This document shows positions 22,885 to 33,904 of a stretch of DNA of 64,000 nucleotides, piece after piece. The translations under genes were made by a program, and so were the position numbers. Location: positions 19,179,497 to 19,243,496 of the forward strand of contig OW203725.1 in the NCBI GenBank assembly GCA_934045075.1. The letters run 5' to 3'. The notes beneath the pieces were generated by a model, which worked only from the letters and a program-made list of their open reading frames with translations, did no database searches and had not been told where the DNA came from. The DNA is from Yponomeuta sedellus (Eukaryota > Arthropoda > Insecta > Lepidoptera > Yponomeutidae). How positions within the stretch are numbered: position 1 is the first letter of the stretch; each line of letters starts with the position of its first letter.

Positions 22885-23035
22885 TGAAACACCTCGCTTA
22901 AGTTTCCTCACGATGTTTTACTTCACAGTTAGTTACATAACTTAGAAAACAAAGTCATTGGTACACGCACGCACTGAAAATCGAACCTGAGTCTCACTTC
23001 CGAGTCCACTGTTCTACCCACTTACAATAAATTAA
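22885..23035 (-). repeat. SINE family 4, partial
   Basis: Contains ACTTAGAAAACAAAGTCATT and a degenerate B box (AATCGAACCTGAG on plus). The order matches the reverse complement of 17813-18068. Confidence 0.7.
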
Positions 23036-24270
23036 CACAAATAACTGCTTTGTAGTTCCACTTTTGCCTTTCATTCGCATTTCTTATTAGATTTTTGTGA
23101 TTGAAATTTTATTTCTTTAAATTTATTTATAATGTTATAAAAAATACATATTTCAGTCGTTACTGCTCCGCTAGCTTCGAGACAAACAATTGATGGTTTG
23201 TCACGATCGAGCGTCTTCGGATATCAATTACAATGTTAGGTAGAGACATTGCTAGCTCCTTACAATGCTATGTAGCATACTATATCCTACTTGCCTACAG
23301 TACGAACACGGCTTTTACTAAGTCGACAGAACTGTAGTGGCATTACGTGCTGACACGAGTTTATCAAAAGTTCTACCACACTAGCTTGTAATCTAATTAT
23401 GTAACAGCATCGCTCGTTGTCTTTGATCTGTAATCGACTGATAGATAAGTTTAATGAATGCTTTCGGCGGTTGTAGAATGTGCTGTCGCATTTGCCGCTC
23501 GCTTTTAGTTTGGTAATTAAATGAGGCAGGACTGGTATTAAGGAGCTTCGTCTATCTTTAGATTCATGCACTCCGTTCAGTTACGTCACGGGCGAATTTG
23601 CAACTAAAATCTGAAGGTCGACGTATTGTCGTCTGTATGGCAGTCATGTATAGTTGACAGCAAGTCGACATCTACACCCATGCACTTTACTCGGCAACAT
23701 TACGGGCGGATTTGCAACTAAAATGTAAAGGTTCATGGGTTGTCGACTGTACCCGTTTTAAAGGGATATTCCCGTGCGGAGCTCCACGCCGTAACACTAG
23801 CGCCATCAATGGAAAAACATGATAATTAGTATATCTTAATGATTCGCGATACTCATGCATAGTTATATATTTTAGTACATAGTTATAATTACGTTTTACC
23901 AAATAAATAACCATGATAATTCTTTTTTAGAGAGCATTTTGCCAAGTGTCCGATCAATCTCTCAATAAAGTTAATAGTATTTTTTAGTTTGATAATTAGT
24001 AAAGGTGTAAGGACTGGTATTAAGGAGCTTCATCCATGCTATAATACAAGCTTCGCGAATCGTACAAAACCATAATATCTATTTTATTTTACACATATTT
24101 TTGCAAAAAGTGTCAGATCTGTTCAGGTCAGACGACACGATCATGCTAATTGTGGTTTTCAGGAGCCACGACCCAGAAACTAAGATTACGAACTTGGGAC
24201 TAAAAGCTAAAAATCACAATTCGCATGACTGAAATTATGGGACACTTTTTGGAAAAATATTGTATAAACT
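23036..24270. other. Intergenic with repeat scraps
   Basis: Positions 23835-23895 hold the dispersed TTAATGATTCGCGATACTCA motif (again at 34630-34690). Positions 23580-23750 contain a loose internal duplication around GGGCGAATTTGCAACTAAAA and GGGCGGATTTGCAACTAAAA (period about 115 bp). No gene is recognised. Confidence 0.5.
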
Positions 24271-24282
24271 AGATATGATTTT

Positions 24283-24368
24283 ACCCGCGATCTCTGGTAC
24301 GGGTAGCCAGAGGTCGCGAGTTCGAATCCCGGCATGGGTGGAATTTTAGCCTCTAAATAGGTTTTTTA
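24283..24368. mobile_element. Minimal tRNA-like foldback SINE
   Basis: Target duplication AGATATGATTTT at 24271-24282 and 24369-24380. The 86-bp insert is a hairpin of the anticodon/T-arm-like part (CGCGATCTCTGG / CCAGAGGTCGCG) followed by the forward 3' half ending in AAATAGGTTTTTTA. An isolated tail scrap of the same family follows at 24433-24484. Confidence 0.8.
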
Positions 24369-24485
24369 AGATATGATTTTTTTTTCATTGGTGACGCTAG
24401 TATAATTGCATAAAGCTCCAGACATTTACAGTCTGTAAATAGGTTTTTGAAATTGTCCCCAGCACGGGCTATTAAAAAGAATATA

Positions 24486-24906
24486 AGAGCTTTTAGAATA
24501 TACCTAGGATAGAATCGAATATATTCGTGTAATAAAAATATCGGAACTAATATGACACTTAACATTACATAACTTTCAAAATAGCGAAGAAAAGTTTTAT
24601 AAGGCGACCTCTGTGGCGTAGCGGTAGCGCGTCTGCCGACCATGCAAGTGGTCCCGGGTTCGAATCCCGGCTGGGGACAAAATAACAAAAAAGCCCAGGT
24701 CTTGGTTGTTTACATGTTGTTTGTGATGTCGTTGTTTCTAGTTCCCACGACACAGGATATCCTAGTGTGGGGCCAGAAGCAATGTATGTGCTTGTATGTA
24801 AATGTTAAAGTTAATACAAAGCAGGAAGTACTATTACACTCGTGTGCTTTCGGCGAAAACCGAAGCCTACTCTAGAACCCGAGGTATACTCTAAAAGCTG
24901 TAAAAT
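24486..24906. mobile_element. TIR element (MITE), interrupted by a SINE
   Basis: Left end GCTTTTAGAATATACCTAGG and right end CGAGGTATACTCTAAAAGCT are inverted. The interior (ATCGGAACTAATATGACACT, TTTCGGCGAAAACCGAAGCC) matches 31348-31562 and 38269-38500. The family-2 SINE at 24601-24815 splits it, so the SINE came later. Confidence 0.8.
24601..24815 (+). mobile_element. tRNA-derived SINE, family 2
   Basis: Head CGACCTCTGTGGCGTAGCGG with the A-box TGGCGTAGCGG, then the B box GGTTCGAATCC in the stem CCCGG..CCGGC, and a body ending near GTATGTAAATGTTAAAGTTA. It is inserted inside a MITE; compare the uninterrupted copy at 31348-31562. Confidence 0.85.
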
Positions 24907-25384
24907 ACTATAAAATGTTACAGTGCATGAAAACTAATCGAATACGCCTCATTAGCGGCGAAAATTCACGATTAACGATTTCAAAAAGGCAACAAACCTC
25001 TAATGAAACCTCGAGCCTCGGATGATTGATCAAAATAATAATTAACAATAATGATATTAGGTCGGTGCCGTCCGACTGTGATGGATACGCGCACTTAGTC
25101 ATCGTGTTTAATTAAAAATCACCGGCGAAAGCTGACGATTATGTATTGACAGACAGTTCATGACGGGTCACATATAGCTAGGTAACCACACAGCTACAGT
25201 GCTGCAGTTTGGCACTACAAAGTTTAGGTATACCTACCAATAATATTTTTTTGTTATGACTTGATTATTATAATATTTTTTTAAACTGAATGAATGAACG
25301 TAAAACAAAGGGTTATTGTTAAGGGTTTTTTGCAGTCTTTGTAGTTTATTTTGAATACGTTTAAAGAGACCCGTTTTTACTGCT
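24907..25384. other. Intergenic, nothing recognised
   Basis: Mostly AT-rich. No frame, tandem array or repeat was matched. Confidence 0.4.
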
Positions 25385-25561
25385 GCTCCGACTCTCCAAG
25401 GTTTGCTGGAAGAAATCTCTTACAGAGATAAGCTCGCCTTTGTACATGCTACTTCTTATGTAATAATTTCCTATATAACTGTTACCTCCTGCGGTTGACT
25501 GGTAGAAAATGCTTATGGCATTAAGTTCGCCGCATTGTACGATTTTACGGTGCAATAAAGT

Positions 25562-25562
<1 letters not shown>
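25385..25562 (+). repeat. Two LINE 3' tails in series
   Basis: AAGGTTTGCTGGAAGAAATC at 25398 starts one tail; GGTTGACTGGTAGAAAATGC at 25492 starts another. The second runs through GGTGCAATAAAGTATTAATA into the TAA microsatellite. So the microsatellite that hosts the Dong-like element is the tail of an older retroposon. Confidence 0.7.

Positions 25563-25614
<52 letters not shown>
25563..25614. repeat. (TAA)n, 5' flank of the Dong-like element
   Basis: About 17 units of TAA ending at 25614, directly followed by the C-rich 5' end of the retrotransposon. Confidence 0.95.
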
Positions 25615-25615
<1 letters not shown>

Positions 25616-25651
25616 CCCCCCAAGGGGACCACCTTGCCGTGGTGGGGGGGC
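25615..25651 (+). promoter_or_regulatory. 5'-terminal hairpin of the Dong-like element
   Basis: The first 37 nt are CCCCCC-AAGG-GG-ACCACC, a loop TTGCCGT, then GGTGG and a run of G. The C-run pairs with the G-run and CCACC with GGTGG. Similar C/G-rich hairpins occur at the 5' ends of R4-clade elements as I know them; a role in RNA structure or translation is inferred. Confidence 0.6.
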
Positions 25652-25720
25652 TTACGGGAAGGAGGAACTAAAACTAGTCTCAACAACCAGACGTAATACC
25701 TGTCTACGGAAGAAAAAAAA

Positions 25721-27484
25721 ATGGCCCTCTACCATCTAGCCAGAGTAACCCGAAGGTCTCCAAACCAAACCACAACAAAGATGAACGCGGAACCTAAAGA
25801 GTTAATACCCCAGGAGGGTACCAGCCACGCTGGAGAATCCCTCTCCGAGCTTAGCTCGGGCTGCTCCTCGTACTCTGGGGGGAGCAAAGGACCGCAATCT
25901 CAACCGAGATACTTACTTCGACCTCGTCTAAGAGGTCGCCAAGAGGGTGCAACTGGAGCCAATACTAGAAGCGAGACACTAAGCATAGGCAACCTTGCTA
26001 CCGATGGGCCAACAGACGCAGTAAGGGACTCATCCCCAGCTTCGCCACAAAGTCTATTTTCATACGAAAGTGAGTCAACTCGCCACAGCTTTTCAAGACC
26101 AACTTCGCCACGCTCAGCCCCATCTTCACCATCGACTGACCCGCCTGCAAATGTTGTGCGAGAGGCAAGCGCCGAAAACCTCGTACCCACTGCTGGCGGT
26201 AAACGCACGAGACGTAAATGGACTGACAATTTGAACAGATCCGTATGGCGTGCATATTTAATTGCTTCTTCGCTAGAACAGAATACCAAATCATACTTAC
26301 CGGAGTTAGAACGCCTATTCCTACTAGAACACCCAAACGTTAAAGTGTCTCGCCAAAGGCTAAGAGACCAAAAACGAGCGATAGAGCGTAATAAATTGTT
26401 GCACCAAGTTGTACTCGACGAAATTAGATTAGAAGTTGCCTCAAATCTGGGCAACTCACAAAGTACTCTAAATGACCATACGCAATCACAGAGAATCAAC
26501 TCAACCAAATCTACACAGAGAACAAAAATGAGTTGGTCAGAGGAGTTAAATGAAGCCCTCATAAAAATTTACTACACAGTGACCAAACTTGAAACAGACC
26601 AAACCATGTCCCGAACAAAAATACACACTGCATTTGTGGAACAATTCCCTCACCTTTCTCATCTATCCGAGCAACGTTTAGCAGACCAAAGAAGAAGCAT
26701 TACAAGTAACAAACTTTTGACAGACGCTAAACTACAAAATATAAAGCAAGAGGTAGAGAGAGCTCTGCATTGGCATACACAAAGTGCAATACAAAGCTTA
26801 CGTGAGGGAGAAGAAGAAATTTTAGAACAAAATACCACGGACTACTTTAATATGACAAATACAACGACACAAGATTACTCTACATTAACACCAAGCAATG
26901 TAGTGGTGCACCCGACATTAAACACGGATATCACGAATGGTATCTTGGAGACATTTTTGTCGTCATTGCAAAAATTTAAAGACACTGACCCCACACAAAG
27001 ACCATACATACCTAAACAAAAATGCTCCAAAAAATTTGCTGCGATCGTTGACTTTATTAATTCTGAGATACTTCCTAGTCATAATTCTACTGAGCAAGAT
27101 TTCACCACCACTCAAACGATAATCTATACCGCTGCTTATACAGCTGCCATCAGTAATGGCGCAAAAATCAGGACAGAAACTCTAGAACGATGCCAGAGAG
27201 AGAGAGTTCCAACGTGGCAGAGAAGATTAGAGAACAGAATTAAGTCATATCGTAGAGACATAGGGAGATTGACGCACTGTATGATGGGTAACACAAGTAG
27301 TAGAATGGAAGCAATTGTTCAAGAAATAAAACGCAGATATAATATACATACGCGACATGAAGAGCCGAACACTGAAGAATCACATTTTTTGGATACTCTG
27401 AAACAAAAATTAAATGCAGTAACCAGCAGGCTAGCGCGATATAAAAAATGCACTGATAGAAAAAAAACAAAACAACCTGTTTAA
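25721..27484 (+). pseudogene. Dong-like element ORF, N-terminal part
   Basis: 587 codons from the ATG at 25721 (a second ATG is codon 21). Residues 30-160 are Ser/Pro/Arg-rich and probably disordered. Residues 165-241 and 270-347 are two similar domains, each starting with W(T/S)..LN and ending with Q(R/)L.DQ+R+I..NKLL....L..I+.EV. They look like tandem Myb/SANT-type helical DNA-binding domains, as expected for the target-recognition end of R2/R4-type proteins. The C-terminal part runs into RLARYKKCTDRKK, normally the lead-in to the reverse transcriptase. It stops at 27482 because of a frameshift in the A-run 27460-27467. Confidence 0.85.
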
Positions 27485-29936
27485 CAATGCGGAGAAACAA
27501 TTCTACCGAACACTTTCAAACAAACACAGTAATATTACCACTAACACACCTGCAAAAGAGACTTTACACAAATTTTGGGCTGAGATATGGGAGAACCCTG
27601 AAGAATTTAACACAAATGCAGAATGGATAAGGCAAGATGAGGAGCAAATGGCACACGTAGAACCGATGCTGTTTGATAGTATACCATTAGAAACATTTGC
27701 AGCCATAATTAAAAAGACACAAAATTGGAAAGCACCAGGCACGGATCATATACACAACTACTGGTACAAGAAATTCACATCAGTGCATCCTATCTTATAT
27801 CACCATATACACGAGTTCATACAATTTCCAGATCGATTGCCAGCCTACATAACACAAGGTATAACCTACATGCTACCAAAAGATGCTGACACCGAGAACC
27901 CAGCAAATTATAGGCCTATAACATGCTTACAAACGATCTATAAAATTATTACTGGTTGCATCAGCGAACTCATAAACACACATATTGAGAAAAATAACAT
28001 TTTAGCTGAGGAACAAAAAGGGGCTCGTAAAAACAGCCAAGGATGCAAAGAGCAACTGATTATTGACTCTATTGCTCTCCAACAAGCAATCAAAAAGAAG
28101 AGAGATATCAATATAATGTATGTAGATTATCGCAAAGCGTTTGACTCCGTTCCACATAACTGGCTTCAACATATCTTAAAACATTACAAAGTACACCCAA
28201 CAATAATTAAATTCTTGCAAAACACCATGCAGAACTGGAAAACTCAACTAAACCTAAGAAACAACCACACAGCAATAGTAACACCATTCATACAAATTCG
28301 ACGTGGCATCTTTCAAGGTGATGCGCTTAGCCCACTCTGGTTCTGCTTGGCTCTCAACCCTCTTTCACGCCATTTAAATTCTCTACAAAATGGATTTCCA
28401 ATAACAGCGCAGTCACAAAATATTAAGCTATCGCATTTGTTATATATGGATGATATAAAATTATATAGTGATAGTAACAAGGGTCTTCAAGAACTTGCAC
28501 ATGCCACTGAAAAGTTCTCGCAAGACATTAAAATGCAGTTCGGCATAGACAAATGCAAAACACTTTCCGCCAAAGGAGGACAAATAGAAAAGAATGCCTA
28601 TATCCTTGAAAGTGGCGAACAGGTAGAGGCTTTGGATCAAGGCGAAACATATAAATACCTAGGATTTCACCAGTCCACACATATACAGCAAAAACAAATT
28701 AAACAGGGCTTGACAAAGGAATTTACACGTCGACTGAACCAAATTCTCAGAACACAACTAAACTCACGTAACACAATTAAAGCAATAAACACGTATGCTA
28801 TACCGGTTCTCACATATTCTTTTGGAGTCGTACACTGGACACAAACGGATCTTACAAAACTGCAAAGAAATATTAACACAAGCATGACCAAACAGCGTAA
28901 ACATCATCCAAGATCTTGCATCCAACGGCTTACACTGCCTCGTAAAGAGGGAGGCAGAGGCCTTATTGACATCCAAAATCTACATAACAGACAGATCACA
29001 ACACTTAGGAACTTTTTTCACTTAAAATCACAGGAATCGCCAATGCACGAGACAGTGTCGCATGCAGACACCCGATACACGCCACTAAATTTACATTCTA
29101 AAGATACACAACGAAATGAAACACAAACGTTAGAAACAGATAAAATAACAGCTTGGGAGCAGAAGTCTCTTCACGGAAGGCATCGTCACGATCTGCAACA
29201 GCCTCATGTCGACAAAACTGCGTCGAACGCCTGGCTGCAACGTGGTGAATTATTCCCTGAGACTGAAGCGTTCATGCTCGCTATACAGGATCAAGTCATA
29301 TGCACTCGCAATTATCAGAAGCACATCTTACACATGCCCAACTTGCCTACTGATATGTGTAGACTATGTCACAAGAACACCGAAACAATCCAACACATAA
29401 TCAGTGCAGGTCCATCTATAGCGCAAACTGACTACAAGCATCGACACGACCAAGTAGCTTCCATCATACATCAGATCGTAGCCTTTGAGTGCAAACTGAT
29501 AAAGGAAAAAGTAGCCTACTACAAATATAAACCAGCTACTATATTAGAAAACACCAATTTCAAAATATACTGGGATAGGTCTATCATCACAGATAGAACT
29601 GTTCACTGCAATAGACCAGATATAACCATCCTTGATAAACTCCGCAAAAAGGTGTACCTCATTGATATTGCAGTCCCTAATACACACAATTTAGTTTCTG
29701 TACACACCGAGAAAATAGCTAAGTACGCAGAACTCTCAGCAGAAATACAGTCTCAATGGCAAGCGAGCAATGTAGTAACTGTGCCCATAGTAATCTCGGC
29801 AACTGGCGTTGTACCGAAGTCCCTACACGCGAATCTTAAAAAACTATATATCCACCCGTCCACTTATATGCAGCTACAGAAAGCTGTAATCTTGAACACG
29901 TGCAGAATAGTACGCAAGTTTTTAGGCCACCTATAA
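27435..29936 (+). pseudogene. Dong-like element ORF: reverse transcriptase and endonuclease
   Basis: Open from 27435. The in-frame ATG at 27648 starts a 762-residue stretch, but the sequence before it (FYRTL, FWAEIWE) is also protein-like. This fits the lost joint to the N-terminal part. From that ATG: WKAPGTDHI at 27-35, YRPITCL at 88-94, VDYRKAFDSV at 159-168, FQGDALSPLW at 222-231, YMDD at 266-269 (catalytic aspartates present). A zinc knuckle starts CRLC at 571-574 with a histidine at 583, but the fourth ligand is Gly588 (GGT, 29409-29411) where relatives have Cys. The endonuclease has RPD near 656, the second aspartate in LIDIAVP near 672, and EKIAKY. The ORF ends about 70 nt before the 3' TAA repeat. 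Confidence 0.9.
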
Positions 29937-30006
29937 AAAAAATGCACTTGGCTTCGGCCCGTGCCCAAATACACCTCATTTATGAGAGAAAAAAAAAGAA
30001 AACTCA

Positions 30007-30160
<154 letters not shown>

Positions 30161-30195
30161 TATAATGTTTCGTGTGCATTAAAGTATAATTACTA

Positions 30196-30330
30196 ATTAC
30201 AAAGTCATTGGTGAAGGAATCGAACCTGGGTCTGTCTCTTCCGAGTCCTTTGTTCTACCCACTTGGCTACCGCCGCTCTCTTTTTGAAGTTATAGTAGCA
30301 ATACCACTCGCTAACGGTGAAGGAAATCGC
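30196..30330. repeat. SINE family 4 with an internal inversion
   Basis: 30196-30280 is in minus orientation (ACAAAGTCATTGGTG, AATCGAACCTGGG, TACCGCCGCT). 30284-30328 is in plus orientation (AAGTTATAGTAGCAATACCA, GGTGAAGGAAA). The two parts together make one element with its 5' portion inverted. Confidence 0.7.
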
Positions 30331-30529
30331 GAGCAAGCGGTGGGCACGCATGGTAATTAAGCTCATACTCTCTTTCGGAGAGAAGGCCTATAGAGAAGAG
30401 CGCGATCACCCGATCGTGCTCTTCCACTATAAGGGGAAATTTCCCGCCAGGCAGATCGTATGCCTGGGGACAGCCGGTCCAACTATTGTTAGTCGGACGT
30501 TATATTTATGGTATGTCATTGAAACACTA

Positions 30530-30640
30530 TGATTGCGCGATGCAGGAATGTTGGAGTTTGCGCGTGCAGAGTTGATTGTGCTCACCACAGGCCTCTGCCC
30601 TGCAGTGGGTCGTTTATAAAGAAAAGTAAAAATAAGTATA
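30530..30640 (+). repeat. LINE 3'-end scrap
   Basis: CACAGGCCTCTGCCCTGCAG then TGGGTCGTTTATAAAG is a typical ending of lepidopteran LINEs. The 5' part is missing. Confidence 0.45.
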
Positions 30641-30721
30641 ATAATTTCCTATCACTTTTGCTGATGAGCAGTGCAACTTTGACTCCGTTTGCGTTAGAAA
30701 GAAGATAACACAGAAATAATT

Positions 30722-31003
30722 TTACTATTTTTTTTTAATGCTCTAATCCGTGCTAAGGACAATTTTAAAAACTTAAATGTGGGTACAGCGATATCATTCC
30801 GATGTAAAAACCTAACTGCAAAGTAGGTAGTCGGGGCTGTAAGTGATGCAATCTACTTCAGCCAGATGTCGCTGTCTGTACGTAATACAGAGAATAGTGT
30901 AAAGAGGTTCGAAATTTCACTGATGCCGGTGAGTCGCCCATTAGCTCAGTTGGATAGAGCGCTGGCACGGATAGCCAGAGGTCGCGGGTTCAAATCCCGG
31001 CAT
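30722..31003. mobile_element. tRNA-like foldback SINE with near-full 5' body
   Basis: A short inverted tail (30727-30770) is joined to the forward 5' body starting TGTGGGTACAGCGATATC (30777), through the tRNA-like part. It is cut off at CCCGGCAT. Possible target duplication AAATAATT (30714-30721 and 31004-31011). Confidence 0.75.
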
Positions 31004-31011
31004 AAATAATT

Positions 31012-31347
31012 AACATATTGAGATGGATTCATGCTAACTCTTGGCAATATCCTAAATCTGTGATTTGAAACCACTGAGCGTGTCGGTGTGCATCAGCGCT
31101 CGCATTCTAATTCCGGGAACCAGGTTCGGTACCTGTGCGAGTACCAACGCTTTTTCTCGGATTACCGAACTTGAGATTGCGATATTTTTGCCGAAATTAG
31201 AGGAGAGTTTATCCTTCGTTGGTTAGTACGCTCGAAATCGTGGATGACACGATGAGACAGAAGGCCGTCCTAGATATCGCTTGGAGATTCGAGAAATGCA
31301 TTGCATTTGCATAACTGGGTAAAGTCCCACGCCACTGAAAATAACAT
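31012..31347. other. Intergenic, nothing recognised
   Basis: No frame or repeat matched. 31080-31330 is somewhat more GC-rich than average. Confidence 0.35.
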
Positions 31348-31562
31348 AGTCTGTTAGCTTTTAGAATATACCTCGGGCTCTAAAGTAAGCTTCGGTTTTC
31401 GCCGAAAGCACACGAGTGTAATACTACTTCCAGCTCTGTATAAATCTTTTCTGCTGTATTTTGAAAAGTTATGTAAAGTTAAGTGTCATATTAGTTCCGA
31501 TATTTCTATAACACGAATATATCCGTTTCAATGCGATAGTAGTCGAGGTATATTCTAAATGC
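31348..31562. mobile_element. TIR element (MITE)
   Basis: Ends AGTCTGTTAGCTTTTAGAAT and ATTCTAAATGCTAACAGTCT are inverted with one mismatch. The interior matches 24486-24906 and 38269-38500. Uninterrupted, no coding sequence. Confidence 0.8.
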
Positions 31563-31735
31563 TAACAGTCTGTGAGTTTGTGGCTCATGTAAGGGCTGTA
31601 TGCTAAGTTTAGATGGTCACCTTATCTGAGGTTTGACATGCACTAGCGGCATGGGATCAAATTTTCGCATAAAAAATTATTTTGAAGGAAAGCATTGGAA
31701 AACAACATTAGAGATTTTAAAATGGAACGTTACCA

Positions 31736-33047
31736 AGTACTACCTCGATCTGCAGAATAGGCAGTAATTTTTTCACCAATTCTTTTATTAATTCTTGATT
31801 GTAAGTAATCGTGATTAGTTATTATCTTCAATGTGTATGTACGTATAATGAATATATTTATTTATATATGTATTATTGTTTGTGTAGGTTTATCACATTT
31901 TTTATTATTCAGACCCCCCCTTCCTTGCCCCTGTAGGTCTAAGTTAATGTATCTCCCTCAAAGGTTTGCTGGAAGAGAATGCTTCTTGCATTGAGCACGG
32001 CCTTGTACTTTTACTCATGTAATAAGTGCAATAAAGAATTAAATAATTGTGAGCAAACTTCAGTGTCTGAGGCGTTCACATAAGATAAGATAAGCCCTTG
32101 GAATCGCCAATCTGGTTATGACGCCTATGAAGCTTTTCTCTCTGAGAGAAGGCCTTAAGTGACAAGCGGAGTGGGAATTACTTAGGCTGCTTATAGTATT
32201 TAAGAAAATGCAATGAACTTTTATGCACTTGCGGCATGACTTAATTTCATTAGCCTATAAATTGCTATCGGATTTTGGTTTGTATCGGCAAGAGCGTTTA
32301 GTCGCAATGTAGGTATGGAAATGTGTCTTTCTCAGATCTTCATATCAGTCTCATGAAGGTACCAGTTGATATACAGATGAGTCAAGATTAAATTCAATAG
32401 CCTATATAGACATAGGTAATTAACATCCGCAGTCGTGACCTTGAACATAACAATGGTTTTCTTTTGTTATTTTCAAGACTGAGGAGGCCAACACAAAAAT
32501 ACTGTGTCTATATAGATAGTATAAAATACAAAAATCGTCTGTGTAGGTATATCATAATTTTTATTACCTATTTATCCCCCCTCCCACACACTACGATGTA
32601 GGTCTAAGTTAATGTATCTCCCTATGTTTATGTACCTAAGTTTATTATTTATTGTATTTCTTTACCAAGTCCTACCTCGATCTGCAGAATAGGCAGTAAT
32701 TTATCAGCAATTCTTTTATTAATTCTTGATTGTAAGTAATCGTGATTAGTTATTATCTTCAATGTGTATGTACGTATAATGAATATATTTATTTATATAT
32801 GTATTATTGTTTGTGTAGGTTTATCACATTTTTTATTATTCAGACCCCCCCTTCCTTGCCCCTGTAGGTCTAAGTTAATGTATCTCCCTATGTTTATGTA
32901 AGTTAATTATTGTATTTCACCTCTTTTTTTCCTGCACAACCATTTGTCAGTCTCTTCGACACCAAAGGTTTGCTGGAAGCTGCTTCTTGCATTAAGCACG
33001 CCCTTGTACATTTACTCATTAATTAGTGCAATAAAGAATTAAAATTA
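31736..33047 (+). repeat. Three successive LINE 3'-UTR/tail copies
   Basis: 31736-32052 and 32668-33047 are nearly identical over about 200 bp (ACCTCGATCTGCAGAATAGG through TAAGTTAATGTATCTCCCT) and both end with a LINE tail (AAGGTTTGCTGGAAG ... GTGCAATAAAGAATTAAA). A partial, more divergent copy lies between (32530-32660). This is either nested insertion at one site or tandem duplication of about 930 bp. Confidence 0.7.
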
Positions 33048-33629
33048 TAATAATAGTTGTCTTGGCGAAAGGTGACCATCTCTTGTATTATGATTTGTGG
33101 ACGCCGGAGAATATTATGCCTGCCGAAATGTTCTTCCTAGAAATCAATAAGCCGGGGTGTATTTTTTTTCTTTAGAGATAAACAAAAATAATACCCCTCC
33201 GTTCCCCGTAGAGAGTAGTAGTGTGCATCAAAGAAGCCGCTGGATTAGCGAAATTACCTTTTTGTCGTAAAACTCGAGAGCTTGAGATATAACTTAGGGA
33301 GTTGGCGCGATATTTTCAACGACAATAGACTTCCGGGTAGGATTGCGATTTGGGATTATCTGTGCCAGACGAAGCTGCTGGAAAGCATCTTGGAGAAAGC
33401 CTCAAAGTCTGCCTGAGAAGCTGTGTTGACGTGCTGTGTATTCAGCCAAACCCAACATGTAAAAAGTGAAATAAAATGAAATGAGTATTCTCACAATTTC
33501 ATACGAAATAATTCGTAACTCAAATCTTACTACTTTTTTCTTGAAATCCATTTTTTTTTTATTATCATGTCAATAAAAACTCTTTTGAGATTTCAAGAAG
33601 GAACTAATTTGTATGTGATTGTCTGACAG
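33048..33629. other. Intergenic, nothing recognised
   Basis: No convincing frame; the end near 33380-33480 (GTGTATTCAGCC, AAGTGAAATAAAATGAAATG) looks like another LINE end. Confidence 0.35.
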
Positions 33630-33768
33630 TAAGGCCCGCCACGGCCTCACTATCCTCCACCAACCCGGACTTGGCCCCCGTGGTGGACTATGGCCTAACC
33701 TTCCTGCGATGCAGGACGAGACCCGTGCCCCAGCAGTGGGGACATACAAGGGTTGATATCGAAGTGAT
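33630..33768 (+). repeat. 5S-SINE 3' part
   Basis: CTGACAGTAAGGCCCGCCAC, GTGGTGGACTATGGCC, CCCCAGCAGTGGGGACATAC and AGGGTTGATATC follow the order of 53595-53905 without the 5S head. Confidence 0.75.
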
Positions 33769-33800
33769 TTTAAACTAAGGTCATAGTAACTGTTTTACAT

Positions 33801-33895
33801 GATTATATTATTTTTAATGCACTAAACCGTGCTAAGGACCTATTTAACTACTTAATTTAAAAACCTATTTAGCCTCTAAATAGGTTTTTAAAACC
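33801..33895. mobile_element. Minimal foldback of the tRNA-like SINE tail
   Basis: Probable target duplication GTTTTACAT (33792-33800 and 33896-33904). It consists of an inverted tail and the inverted repeat AAAAACCTATTTAGCC / CTAAATAGGTTTTT, with no tRNA-like part left. Confidence 0.7.
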
Positions 33896-33904
33896 GTTTT
33901 ACAT

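Larger units (their letters stand above)
25615..30006 (+). mobile_element. Dong/R4-type site-specific non-LTR retrotransposon
   Basis: A 4.4-kb element with a short 5' UTR, one long reading frame split by a frameshift into 25721-27484 and 27435-29936, and a short 3' UTR. It lacks an apurinic endonuclease and instead has a C-terminal PD..D endonuclease. Its YMDD reverse transcriptase and endonuclease are of the R2/R4/Dong kind. It lies between TAA repeats on both sides; Dong of Bombyx mori is known for TAA-repeat insertion. It looks full-length and fairly recent, but is probably inactive. Confidence 0.9.

Noticed and set aside
25900..26562. 220-codon antisense frame
   Set aside because: Shadow of the Dong-like N-terminal coding sequence.
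30317..30532. 71-codon frame
   Set aside because: It starts inside a SINE fragment and runs through unassigned DNA; no domain.
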